Source: Actinoplanes sp. NBC_00393 | GTDB lineage: Bacteria > Actinomycetota > Actinomycetes > Mycobacteriales > Micromonosporaceae | Direction of reading: 5' to 3' | Assembly: GCF_036053395.1 (NCBI RefSeq) | Contig: NZ_CP107942.1 | Coordinates: 2,880,501-2,944,500 of the forward strand | Length of the DNA: 64,000 nucleotides | Part shown: positions 1 through 10,464 of the stretch, piece after piece | How positions within the stretch are numbered: position 1 is the first letter of the stretch | Layout of the letters: the number at the start of each line of letters is the position of its first letter | Translations under genes and position numbers: made by a program | The notes under the pieces: model-generated | Told to the model about the DNA's origin: nothing | The model's input: only the letters and a program-made list of their open reading frames with translations | Databases searched by the model: none

Positions 1-1137
1 CGACCACCTCGGCTATGAGAAGCACGATCCGGCCGGCAAGGACGGCGGGAACTCCCGCAACGGGTCGAGGGCGAAGACGGTGCTCACTGATGTCGGCCCG
101 GTCGAGATCGTCGTGCCGCGGGACCGGGACGGCTCGTTCGAGCCGCAGATCGTCAAGAAGCGGCAGCGCCGGCTGACCGGGGTCGAGGACATGGTCCTGT
201 CGCTGTCGGCGAAGGGCCTGACCACCGGGGAGATCAGCGCTCACCTGGCCGAAGTCTATGGCGCCGAGGTGTCGCGGCAGACGATCTCCACGATCACCGA
301 CAAGGTGATGGACGGCATGGCTGAGTGGCAGAACCGGCCCCTGGACCGTGTCTATCCGGTCGTGTTCCTCGACGCGATCAACGTCAAGATCCGCGACGGG
401 AAGGTCGCCAACCGGCCGATCTACGTCGCTTTGGCGGTCACCGCCGAGGGCACCCGCGACATCCTCGGGCTGTGGGCCGGCGACGGCGGCGAGGGCGCCA
501 AGTTCTGGTTCAGCGTGTGCACCGAGCTCAAGAACCGCGGCGTCGAGGACGTGCTGATGGCCGTCTGCGACGGCCTCACCGGCCTGCCTGACGCGATCAA
601 CACCGTGTGGCCGCAGACGGTGGTCCAGACGTGTGTGGTTCACCTTCTGCGCAACTCGTTCAAATACGCCGGCCGGCAGCACTGGGACGCCATCGCGAAG
701 GCGTTGAAGCCGGTCTACACCGCACCGACCGAGCAAGCCGCCGAGCAGCGGTTCCTGGAGTTCGCCGAGGTCTGGGGCGAGCGATACCCGGCGATCGTCC
801 GGCTCTGGGAGAACGCCTGGGCCGAGTTCGTGCCGTTCCTGGCCTTCGACGCCGAGATCCGCAAGGTCGTCTGCTCGACCAACGCGATCGAGAGCGTGAA
901 CGCCCGGATCCGCCGGGCCGTGCGGGCCCGCGGGCACTTCCCGAACGAGCAGGCTGCCCTGAAATGCGTCTACCTCGCCGTGATGGCCCTGGACCCGACC
1001 GGCACCGGCCAGCGCCGCTGGACTATGCGCTGGAAACCCGCCCTCAACGCCTTCGACCTCGCCTTCGAAGGACGCCTCACCGCAGGCCGTAACTGACCTT
1101 CAACAAATCGAGTTACACCGTTTTCTTGACACTCCCG
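1..1137 (+). mobile_element. IS256-family insertion sequence, right part only
   Basis: The left end lies before the window. The transposase frame is open from base 2, and the element runs to about 1137, where TTACACCGTTTTCTTGACAC is a plausible right terminal repeat because it lies 15-40 bp after the transposase stop. The left repeat and target duplication cannot be seen, so the exact right boundary is inferred. Confidence 0.75.
2..1096 (+). CDS. IS256-family transposase (5' truncated by window edge)
   Basis: This is a DDE transposase of the IS256 / Mutator-like family that moves its own insertion sequence. The frame is open from base 2 (DHLGYEKHDPAG...), so the GTG at 80 is internal and the true start lies outside the window. 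Visible motifs are the first catalytic Asp in VVFLDAINVKIRDG, the second in AVCDGLTGLPDAI, and the Glu in STNAIESVNARIRR near the C terminus. The C-terminal half is full length for the family and has no frameshift, so the copy looks intact as far as it can be seen. Downstream sequence at 1110-1137 resembles the terminal repeat. Confidence 0.93.
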   Translation, partial: DHLGYEKHDPAGKDGGNSRNGSRAKTVLTDVGPVEIVVPRDRDGSFEPQIVKKRQRRLTGVEDMVLSLSAKGLTTGEISAHLAEVYGAEVSRQTISTITDKVMDGMAEWQNRPLDRVYPVVFLDAINVKIRDGKVANRPIYVALAVTAEGTRDILGLWAGDGGEGAKFWFSVCTELKNRGVEDVLMAVCDGLTGLPDAINTVWPQTVVQTCVVHLLRNSFKYAGRQHWDAIAKALKPVYTAPTEQAAEQRFLEFAEVWGERYPAIVRLWENAWAEFVPFLAFDAEIRKVVCSTNAIESVNARIRRAVRARGHFPNEQAALKCVYLAVMALDPTGTGQRRWTMRWKPALNAFDLAFEGRLTAGRN

Positions 1138-1140
1138 GCC

Positions 1141-1266
1141 GGGTGGGTCTGGCTGACCGCTACCGTTGCCTCCGCGCGCGTGAGGGGACGTTAGCGGTCA
1201 GCTGGGTGGGTTTGGCTGACCGCCACTGCTGCTTCGGCGCGCGGGAGGCAGCGATGAGCGTCGGCT
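1141..1266 (+). repeat. 63-bp repeat family, locus A (two tandem copies)
   Basis: Two imperfect 63-bp units (1141-1203 and 1204-1266) start a few bases after the IS end. Each unit opens with GGGTGGGTYTGGCTGACCGC. In the first, CTGACCGCTA near the start can pair with TTAGCGGTCAG near the end, so a unit could fold into a stem. The same 63-bp unit recurs at 9426-9551 and, reversed, at about 29161-29345. Confidence 0.75.
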
Positions 1267-1295
1267 GTCGTGGGGTGACCGGCTAGTTTGAGCGC

Positions 1296-1736
1296 ATGAG
1301 TCTGCTTGATGACGTTGGGGAGCGCGACGGCTGGCGCTGCTGGGTTTGTGACGAGCCGGTCGATTCCGATATGTCGGTGAATGACCCGCGTGGCCCCAGC
1401 GTGGACAGCCGGACCGCTGACCGTAAGGCCAAAGTCGCGGAGCGGCTTGCGCACCGGGCCTGCAACACGCGCAAGGGCGCGGTCAAGGTGGTCATCGCCT
1501 GGCCGGACCGGCTGCGCGTGGTGGAGCCCGCGCCGCTGATCACGGTCGCCGAGCGGCTCGAACGCAAGGGTGGGCGGGAGTTGGTCGCCCGGTGCCCGAC
1601 CAAGAAGGATGCTCAGGAAGCGGCGGACTGGCTGGTCGACCGGTTCTCCCGGCTGGTGCCCGGGCTGCCGGTGACCGCGAGCGTCGACGCCGGCGGCGGC
1701 CAGTTCCTCGTCGCCCTGGCCGCGGGCCGCCGCTGA
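1296..1736 (+). CDS. HNH-like endonuclease domain protein
   Basis: A 146-residue protein with features of a small HNH nuclease: CWVCDEPVD (a CxxC pair at about residues 15-18) and LAHRACNTRKG at about 51-61, which resembles the metal-binding HNH core. The central His of a classical HNH motif is not obvious, so activity is uncertain. The C-terminal half (about 75-146) is unrecognised. It stands alone between an IS end and a convergent xylanase gene. Its last codons and stop overlap the first unit of a 26-bp tandem repeat, which suggests the 3' end has been remodelled. The ATG at 1296 is the first plausible start. Confidence 0.6.
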   Translation: MSLLDDVGERDGWRCWVCDEPVDSDMSVNDPRGPSVDSRTADRKAKVAERLAHRACNTRKGAVKVVIAWPDRLRVVEPAPLITVAERLERKGGRELVARCPTKKDAQEAADWLVDRFSRLVPGLPVTASVDAGGGQFLVALAAGRR

Positions 1737-1834
1737 ATCGCCAGCCGCCGGCCAGTGCTGAATCGCCCAGCCGTCGGCCATTGCTGAATCGCCCAGCCGT
1801 CGGCCATTGCTGAATCGCCCAGCTAAAGGGCGGT
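1732..1834 (+). repeat. 26-bp tandem repeat, four units
   Basis: GCTGAATCGCCCAGCCGTCG-type units begin at 1732, 1757, 1783 and 1809 (spacing 25, 26, 26). Units 2 and 3 are identical; unit 4 diverges after GCTGAATCGCCCAGC. The TGA in unit 1 is the stop codon of the HNH-like gene. Confidence 0.85.
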
Positions 1835-1864
1835 GCTGGACCGCCGGGCCACGGGGCGGTGCGG

Positions 1865-1898
1865 AACGACCCGGGAGCTCGAAGGCTCCCGGGTCGTT
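1865..1898. terminator. bidirectional hairpin terminator
   Basis: AACGACCCGGGAGC (1865-1878) pairs perfectly with GCTCCCGGGTCGTT (1885-1898) around a 6-base loop, followed by TTTC. It lies between two convergent genes, so it could end transcription from both. Confidence 0.85.
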
Positions 1899-1909
1899 TC
1901 ATTGCGGGG

Positions 1910-3964
<2,055 letters not shown>

Positions 3965-4013
3965 TCACCGGGACGATCGAGCCAGCTCGATCAACACGTT
4001 AGCGATATCGGCC

Positions 4014-4045
4014 CGAAACTTGCGCAACGGAATCGAAACTTGCGC
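4014..4045 (-). promoter_or_regulatory. paired CGAAACTTGCGC boxes upstream of the xylanase gene
   Basis: Two identical 12-bp copies (4014-4025 and 4034-4045) sit exactly 20 bp apart, about two helical turns, and 100-130 bp before the xylanase start. They resemble the CGAAAnTTTCG element described upstream of actinomycete xylanase genes. The regulator is not identified here. Confidence 0.55.
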
Positions 4046-4057
4046 TATTCGTCAATC

Positions 4058-4071
4058 TGGGAGCGTTCCCA
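4058..4071. promoter_or_regulatory. CebR/CelR-type operator
   Basis: TGGGAGCGTTCCCA differs by one base from the 14-bp cellobiose-responsive operator TGGGAGCGCTCCCA of Streptomyces CebR and Thermobifida CelR. It lies 145 bp before the xylanase start and 52 bp before the divergent formate dehydrogenase start. Control of the xylanase is the simpler reading. A regulator of this type is not encoded next to it. Confidence 0.7.
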
Positions 4072-4122
4072 AGGAGCCCGGGAAGTCCTGCGGGCGCCGA
4101 AGATCGGGGTTAGGGTCCTTCC

Positions 4123-7100
4123 ATGGGCGTCCGCACCTGGATCGAAGGGTGGCCGGTCTACCGGCAGCTGACCGGGACCGACCCGCTGGGCCGCGGCGCG
4201 GCCGCACAGTCCGGGCGCTCGCGGGAGCTGACCGCGCGCACCACCACTGCCGATTCGATGGCCCGCTCCGTGTGCCCGTACTGCGCTGTCGGCTGCGGCC
4301 AGCGGATCTTCGTCAAGGACGGCGAGGTCACCCAGATCGAGGGCGACCCGGACAGCCCGATCTCCCAGGGCCGGCTCTGCCCGAAGGGTTCGGCCAGCAA
4401 GAGCCTGGTCACCAGCGAGCGACGGCAGAAGAAGGTGCTCTACCGCCGGCCGTACGCGACCGACTGGGAAGAGCTCGACCTGGACACGGCGATGGACATG
4501 ATCGCCGACCGGGTGCTGCAGGCCCGGGAGCAGACCTGGGAGGACACCGACGACCAGGGCCGCCCGCTGAACCGGACGCTCGGCATCTCCAGCCTCGGCG
4601 GGGCGACGCTGGACAACGAAGAGAACTACCTGATCAAGAAGCTGTTCACGGCGATGGGCGCGATACAGATCGAGAACCAGGCGCGGATTTGACACTCCGC
4701 CACCGTTCCCGGTCTGGGGACCAGCTTCGGCCGTGGCGGGGCCACCGGATTCCTTCAGGATCTGGCCAACGCCGACTGCATCATCATCCAGGGCTCCAAC
4801 ATGGCGGAGGCGCACCCGGTGGGCTTCCAGTACGTGGTGGAGGCCAAGAAACGCGGCGCGAAGATCATCCACGTCGACCCGCGGTTCACCCGGACCAGCG
4901 CGCTCGCGCACTCGTTCGTGCCGGTGCGTGCCGGCGCCGACATCGCCTTCCTGGGCGGGGTGATCAACTACATCCTGGCCAACGAGAAGGACTTCCGGGA
5001 CTACGTGGTGGCGTACACCAACGCGTCCATGATCGTCAGCGCGGACTTCCAGGACACCGAGGACCTCGACGGCCTGTTCTCCGGCTACGACCCCGAGCTC
5101 AACGTCTACGACCAGAGCAGCTGGCAGTACGCGGGACAGCAGGACGAGGGCCAGGAGGAGGGTGAGGCGCACGCCGACCGGGAGACCGCCTCCGGCCTCG
5201 AGCAGGAGTCGCACGGACCGCCGATCCCGGCCGACGTGCCCCGGGACCCGACCCTGCAGGATCCGCGCTGCGTCTACCAGATCCTCAAGCGGCACTACGC
5301 CCGCTACACCCCGGAGGTCGTCGAGCAGGTCTGCGGAGTGCCGCAGGACAAGTTCCTCGAGGTCTGCGAGGCCTGGACGGCGAACTCCGGCCGCGAGCGC
5401 ACCACCGCGCTGGTCTACTCGGTCGGCTGGACCCAGCACAGCGTCGGCGTGCAGTACATCCGCACCGGCGCGATCATCCAGCTGCTGCTCGGCAACATGG
5501 GCCGGCCTGGCGGCGGCGTGATGGCCCTGCGCGGGCACGCCAGCATCCAGGGCTCCACCGACATCCCGACGCTGTTCAACCTGCTTCCCGGCTACCTGCC
5601 GATGCCGCACCACCAGCAGCACGAGACGTTCCGGCAGTGGGTCGACGCGATCCGCAACCCCGAGCAGAAGGGATTCTGGGCCAACGCCGAGGCGTACGCG
5701 GTGAGCCTGCTCAAGGCCTACTGGGGTGACGCCGCCACGGCCGGCAACGACTGGGGTTACGGCTGGCTGCCCCGGCTGACCGGCGATCACGGCACCTACC
5801 GGCAGGCCCTCGACATGATCGACGGCAAGATCAAGGGGTACTTCCTGCTCGGCCAGAACCCGGCGGTCGGCTCGGCCCACGGCAAGGCGCAGCGACTCGG
5901 GATGGCGAATCTGGACTGGCTGGTCGTACGCGACCTGTTCCTGATCGAAAGCGCGACCTTCTGGAAAGACGGACCGGAGGTCGCCACCGGCGAGATCGTG
6001 CCCGAACAGTGCCGCACCGAGGTGTTCTTCATGCCCGCGGCCTCCCACGCGGAGAAGGACGGGACGTTCACCCAGACGCAGCGGCTGCTGCAGTGGCGCG
6101 AGAAGGCCCTCGACCCGCCGGGCGACTGCCGGTCCGAGCTGTGGTTCTTCCATCACCTGGGCCGGCTGGTCCGGGAGAGGCTGGCCGGCTCCGTCCTGCC
6201 GCGCGACCAGGGCCTGCTCAACCTGACCTGGCCGGACGAGGAGCCCAGCGGCGAGGACGTCCTCAAGGAGATCAACGGGTATGACGTGGCCACCGGCGAG
6301 CTGGTGCCGAACTTCACCGCGCTCAAGGCCGACGGCTCGACCGCATGCGGCTGCTGGATCTACTCCGGCGTCTACAAGGACGGGGTGAACCAGGCGGCCC
6401 GCCGCAGACCCGGCCGCGAGCAGAACTGGGTGGCCCGCGAGTGGGGCTGGGCGTGGCCGTCGGACCGGCGCACCCTCTACAACCGGGCGTCCGCCGACCC
6501 GGACGGCAAGCCGTGGTCGGAACGCAAGAAGTACGTCTGGTGGGACCCGGAGGCGGGGGAGTGGACCGGCTACGACGTGCCCGACTTCGAGAAGACCAAG
6601 CCGCCCTCCTACCGGCCGCCGGACGGAGCCAGCGGGGTCGCGGCGATCGCCGGCGACGACCCGTTCATCATGCAGGGCGACGGGAAGGGCTGGCTGTACG
6701 CGCCGAGCGGCCTGATCGAAGGGCCGCTGCCCACCCACTACGAGCCGGCCGAGTCGACGGTTCGCAACCCGCTCTACGGCCAGCAGGCCAACCCGGCCCG
6801 CAAGGTGTACGACCGGCCGGACAACCCGGCCAACCCGAGCGTGAACTCGGTGTACCCGTACATCTTCAGCACCAGCCGGCTCACCGAGCACCACACCGCG
6901 GGCGGGATGAGCCGGCAGCTGGCGTACCTGTCGGAACTGCAACCGGAGATGTTCGTCGAGGTCTCCCCGCAGCTGGCCGCGGAACGCGGCCTGGAACACC
7001 TCGGGTGGGCGCACATCGTCACCGCGCGCGCCGCCATCGAGGCCCGGGTCATGGTGACCGACCGGCTGCGGCCGCTGCGCGTCGACGGCCGGGTGCTGCA

Positions 7101-7314
7101 CCAGATCTGGATGCCGTACCACTGGGGCAGTGAAGGCCTGGTCACCGGCGACTCGGCGAACGACCTGATCGGCATCACCCTCGACCCGAACGTGCTGATC
7201 CAGGAGAGCAAAGTGGGCACCTGCGACATCCAGCCGGGACGGCGCCCGGTCGGACCGGCCCTGCTCGAGTACGTCGAGAGCTATCGCAGACGGGCGGGCG
7301 AGAATGGGAAGTAA
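4123..7314 (+). CDS. fdhF: selenocysteine-containing formate dehydrogenase, catalytic (alpha) subunit
   Basis: A molybdenum or tungsten bis-MGD formate dehydrogenase that oxidises formate to CO2. It must be read as one 1063-residue protein through the in-frame TGA at 4690-4692 (residue 190): both halves share a frame, and the junction ENQARI-U-HSATVPGLG matches the Sec-His active site of FdhF/FdnG-type enzymes. An N-terminal [4Fe-4S] site is formed by CPYCAVGC (C51, C54, C58) and Cys86 in RLCPKG. Later parts carry the molybdopterin-binding domains (e.g. GSNMAEAHPV, GQNPAVGSAHG) and a C-terminal dinucleotide-binding domain. A SECIS-like hairpin follows the TGA. An acidic insert (DEGQEEGEAHADRE, about 345-358) may be lineage specific. 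The gene overlaps the iron-sulfur subunit by 11 bp. Confidence 0.95.
4690..4721 (+). other. Sec-coding TGA and bacterial SECIS element
   Basis: After the TGA (4690-4692), GTTCCC (4705-4710) pairs with GGGGAC (4716-4721) around the loop GGTCT (4711-4715). A GGUCU apical loop is the SelB-recognition feature of the E. coli fdhF SECIS. The 18-base distance from TGA to loop equals the spacing I recall for fdhF. Confidence 0.88.
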
Positions 7315-8281
7315 CAGCCTGTACGGGCCGCTCGACCCGGCGCCGGACGCGGGATATGTGGACGCGCCGCCGCGGATGGGCTTCTTCACCGACACCAGCG
7401 TGTGCATCGGCTGCAAAGCGTGCGAGGTGGCCTGCAAGGAGTGGAACCTGGTGCCGGACGACGGGTTCAACCTGCTCGGCACGTCGTACGACAACACCGG
7501 TGGGCTGACCGCGAACTCGTGGCGGCACGTGGCGTTCATCGAACAGCCGGCGGCGGGCCGGGCATCACTGGGCGCGCCGGCGGAGACCGGCACTGCTCCG
7601 GGCGTACCCCCGGCTGTTGATGCTCTTGCTGCGGCCGCGACCACCGCATCGCCGCAGTTTCTCGGCATGCCCGGCAGCGATCTGCCCGGCCGGAACCTGG
7701 ACGCGCCGCGCACCGACTTCCGCTGGCTGATGATGTCCAACGTGTGCAAGCACTGCACCCACGCCGGCTGCCTGGACGTCTGCCCAACCGGGGCGTTGTT
7801 CCGCACCGAGTTCGGCACAGTCGTCGTGCAGGAGGACATCTGCAACGGCTGCGGCTACTGCATCCCGGCCTGCCCCTACGGCGTCATCGACCAGCGGCAG
7901 GACGACGGGCGGGCCTGGAAGTGCACGATGTGTTACGACCGGATCGGCGACGGGCTGACGCCCGCCTGCGCGCAGGCCTGCCCGACCCAGTCCATCCAGT
8001 ACGGCGAACTCGAAGAACTGCGTGGCCGGGCCGCGGAGCGGGTGTCGCGGTTGCACGAGCAGGGCGTGAGCGAGGCCCGGCTGTACGGCCACGACCCCGA
8101 CGACGGCGTCGGCGGCGACGGCGCGTTTTTCCTGCTGTTGGACGAACCTGAGGTGTACGGCCTGCCGCCCGACCCGATCGTCACCACCCGCGACCTGCCG
8201 GCCATGTGGAAACGCGCCGGCGTGGCCGGCCTCGCCATGGCCGCGGCTGTCGTCGTGTCCTTCCTGGGCGGTCGCCCATGA
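7304..8281 (+). CDS. fdhB: formate dehydrogenase iron-sulfur (beta) subunit
   Basis: A 325-residue electron-transfer subunit. Four ferredoxin-type Cys clusters are visible: CIGCKACEVACKEW (about 33-46), CKHCTHAGCLDVCPTGAL (about 148-165), CNGCGYCIPACPYG (about 181-194) and CTMCYDRIGDGLTPACAQAC (about 207-226). They are enough for four [4Fe-4S] centres passing electrons from the Sec site to the membrane subunit. An insert rich in Ala/Gly/Pro between clusters 1 and 2 (about 85-125) is longer than usual. A C-terminal hydrophobic helix (AGVAGLAMAAAVVVSFLG) may anchor it in the membrane. The ATG overlaps the end of the alpha gene, and its stop overlaps the next start (ATGA), indicating translational coupling. 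Confidence 0.93.
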   Translation: MGSNSLYGPLDPAPDAGYVDAPPRMGFFTDTSVCIGCKACEVACKEWNLVPDDGFNLLGTSYDNTGGLTANSWRHVAFIEQPAAGRASLGAPAETGTAPGVPPAVDALAAAATTASPQFLGMPGSDLPGRNLDAPRTDFRWLMMSNVCKHCTHAGCLDVCPTGALFRTEFGTVVVQEDICNGCGYCIPACPYGVIDQRQDDGRAWKCTMCYDRIGDGLTPACAQACPTQSIQYGELEELRGRAAERVSRLHEQGVSEARLYGHDPDDGVGGDGAFFLLLDEPEVYGLPPDPIVTTRDLPAMWKRAGVAGLAMAAAVVVSFLGGRP

Positions 8282-9291
8282 GCCACCAGGACAAGGCCCG
8301 GGCGGAAACGGGCGGCGCCGGCCGCGGAGGACACAACGGCGGCCGCCGCGGGAAGAAGCGCGGCGCCGACCGCTCCATGGTGCCGCCCGCCGAGTTCCGC
8401 TCCTACTACGGCCGCCCCATCGTGCGGCCGCCGGTCTGGCATCACGACATCGCCGCGTACCTGTTCACCGGCGGCCTCGCCGCCGGCTCCGCCCTGCTGG
8501 CCGCCGGCGGTGACGCCACCGGCCGTCCCGCGCTGCGCCGCGCCGGCCGCACCACCGCGCTCGGCGCCCTGGTGGCCAGCGGCTACTTCCTCGTCAACGA
8601 CCTGGGCCGCCCGGACCGCTTCCACCACATGCTGCGGATCGCCAAACCCACGTCGCCGATGTCGATGGGCACGTGGATCCTCAGCGCGTTCGGCGCCGCC
8701 GCGGGCGTCTCCGCCATCGCCGAGGCCGCCCCGATGCTGCCCCGCCCCCTCGGCAAACTGGTCACGCCACTGGGCACCGCCGGCCAGTACGCCGCCGCAG
8801 CCGCCGCTCCGGCCCTGGCCACGTACACCGCGGTGCTGCTCGCCGACACCGCCACCCCGAGCTGGCACGCCGCGTACCCCGAACTGCCCTACGTCTTCGC
8901 CGGCAGCGCCCTGGCCAGCGGCGCCGGCGTCGGCCTGCTCGGCGCACCCCCGTCCCAGGCCGGCCCGGCCCGCCGCATGGCCGTCTTCGGCGCCGCCCTC
9001 GAGCTCTACGGCGCCCACCGCGTGGAGACCACGTTGGGCATCCTCAGCGAGCCCTACACCCAGGGCCGCCCCGGCAGACTCCTGCGCGCCGGACGCGCCC
9101 TGACCGCCCTCGGCGTAGCCGGCGCCCTCCTCGGCCGCCGCAGCCGCCTGATCTCCGGCCTGTCCGGCCTCTCCCTGCTCACCGCGTCGCTCGCCACCCG
9201 CTTCGGCATCTTCGAAGGCGGCGTAGCCTCCGCCAAGGACCCCAAATACACCGTGCTCCCGCAACGCGAACGCCTAGCCCGAAACCCCTGA
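8278..9291 (+). CDS. NrfD/PsrC-like membrane subunit of formate dehydrogenase
   Basis: A 337-residue polytopic membrane protein, third in the operon. The ATG at 8278 overlaps the fdhB stop. After a basic cytoplasmic N terminus (about 1-45) come WHHDIAAYLFTGGLAAGSALLA and further hydrophobic helices. VNDLGRPDRFHHMLRI and PTSPMSMGTW are characteristic of NrfD-type quinone-interacting subunits. It probably hands electrons from FdhB to menaquinone, making a membrane-bound formate:quinone complex. Codon use and GC match the two preceding genes. No accessory genes (fdhD, molybdenum cofactor synthesis) follow in the window. Confidence 0.85.
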   Translation: MSHQDKARAETGGAGRGGHNGGRRGKKRGADRSMVPPAEFRSYYGRPIVRPPVWHHDIAAYLFTGGLAAGSALLAAGGDATGRPALRRAGRTTALGALVASGYFLVNDLGRPDRFHHMLRIAKPTSPMSMGTWILSAFGAAAGVSAIAEAAPMLPRPLGKLVTPLGTAGQYAAAAAAPALATYTAVLLADTATPSWHAAYPELPYVFAGSALASGAGVGLLGAPPSQAGPARRMAVFGAALELYGAHRVETTLGILSEPYTQGRPGRLLRAGRALTALGVAGALLGRRSRLISGLSGLSLLTASLATRFGIFEGGVASAKDPKYTVLPQRERLARNP

Positions 9292-9425
9292 TCAGTACGC
9301 CCGACACCGCGCCCGCCGAATTCGACGCCGTCCCCTTACGTCCGCGCGGCCTGCGCACAACGCAAGGCCCCACCGCGCCCGCCGGGCTGATGGAGGTGGC
9401 CGCCCACCCAGCCCGCGCTCTAGGC
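9292..9425. other. short gap before the locus B repeats
   Basis: No convincing gene is seen here; short frames on both strands look like chance. The promoter of the next gene probably lies at 9555-9640, where base composition drops (GGATTTAAGGATGTTTAAGG). Confidence 0.5.
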
Positions 9426-9551
9426 CAGCCGGCGGGGTTGGGCTGACGCCCAGTGCTGCCTCCCGGCGGCGGAAGGGACGTTGGCGGTCAGCCGGCGGGG
9501 TTGGGCTGACGCCCAGTGCTGTTTCCCGGCGGCGGAAGCGACGCTCGCGGT
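9426..9551 (+). repeat. 63-bp repeat family, locus B (two tandem copies)
   Basis: Units 9426-9488 and 9489-9551 are nearly identical and have the same length as locus A. They share GGGTTGGGCTGACGCCCAGT and end in GCGGTCAGC, so an inverted pair GCTGAC/GTCAGC frames each unit. Confidence 0.8.
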
Positions 9552-9672
9552 CAGCTGGGGGATTTAAGGATGTTTAAGGATTTGGGTGGGCGAACCGCTT
9601 GAGCCGGACATCGACGGCCTGCTTTATTTAACTGTCTTACCGGATTCCCCTGACGGTAACGAGGTCATCCCC

Positions 9673-10452
9673 ATGCAGAGACGCACCCTGCTCGCCGCAG
9701 CCCTGTCCACCACCGTCGCCGGTACGCTCGGCGCCGTGGGCATCAGCGCCGCGGAGGCCGCCACCCTCGACCCCAGCCTGCCGCCGGGCGGCAACTTCGA
9801 CCTGTCGGTCTGGTCGCTTCAGCTGCCGAGCGGCAGCCCGGGCAAGCCCGACACCATCTCGCCGTCGCGGCTCGAGGGCGGCTACACCAATTCGTCGTTC
9901 TTCTGGACCGACAAGAACGACGGGTCGATGACGTTCTGGGCGCCGGAGAAGGGCGTGACCACGCCGAACTCGAAGTACGCCCGGTCGGAGCTGCGCGAGA
10001 TGAACCCGAACGGCAGCGTCGCGGACTGGACGCTCGCCGGCAATCACACGCTCAGCGCCCAGCTGCGGGTCGTGTCGGTGACGAAGAACGTCGCCGTCGG
10101 CCAGGTGAAGCTCGGCACCGGTGGCACGTCCACCAAGCCTCTCGCCGAGCTGTACTACCGGCCGAACGGCGACATCTTCTTCGGCACCCAGAACTCGCCG
10201 GACGCCAGCGGGCAGACGCTGCACAAGGTCGGCAACGTCGCCCTCGGGGTGAAGTGGACCTACGTCCTCAACGTGACCGGCAGCCGGCTCAACCTGACCG
10301 TCAACGGGACGCGGACGAGTTACCCGATCCCGTCCGCGTTCAACCCGTACCGGCAGTATTTCAAGGCCGGCTCCTACAACCAGTCGTCGTCGGAGAGCAC
10401 CACCAACGGCGCTAAGGTCAAGTTCTACGGCCTGACGGTCCAGCACGGCTGA
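9673..10452 (+). CDS. exported PL7-family (alginate-lyase-like) polysaccharide lyase
   Basis: A 259-residue protein. The start at ATG 9673 is chosen because it gives a signal peptide with a Tat-like twin-Arg motif (MQRRTLLAAALSTT) ending in AEAA. The rest is one beta-jelly-roll lyase domain with the family motifs YARSELREM and YFKAGSYNQ. The Q-(I/V)-H motif, whose His helps catalysis in PL7 enzymes, reads GQVKLG here, so Lys replaces His. That could mean an altered substrate or loss of activity. Monocistronic, with a low-GC promoter region upstream and a small hairpin at the stop. It may also belong to a related glucuronan-lyase-like group. Confidence 0.83.
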   Translation: MQRRTLLAAALSTTVAGTLGAVGISAAEAATLDPSLPPGGNFDLSVWSLQLPSGSPGKPDTISPSRLEGGYTNSSFFWTDKNDGSMTFWAPEKGVTTPNSKYARSELREMNPNGSVADWTLAGNHTLSAQLRVVSVTKNVAVGQVKLGTGGTSTKPLAELYYRPNGDIFFGTQNSPDASGQTLHKVGNVALGVKWTYVLNVTGSRLNLTVNGTRTSYPIPSAFNPYRQYFKAGSYNQSSSESTTNGAKVKFYGLTVQHG

Positions 10453-10464
10453 GGTTGTCAGCCG
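10446..10464. terminator. small bidirectional hairpin over two stop codons
   Basis: CGGCTGA (10446-10452) pairs with TCAGCCG (10458-10464) around GGTTG. It contains the stop codons of both convergent genes. It has no T-run, so its role as a terminator is tentative. Confidence 0.45.

Noticed and set aside
1732..1834. CRISPR array
   Set aside because: The repeat units abut with no unique spacers.
4690..4692. TGA as a nonsense mutation splitting formate dehydrogenase
   Set aside because: The frame continues with the exact family active site, a SECIS hairpin follows and the full Sec machinery is present.
4045..7845. Long minus-strand frame of 1266 codons opposite the formate dehydrogenase
   Set aside because: It is antisense to well-supported genes, is a typical GC-rich shadow frame and contains no family motif.
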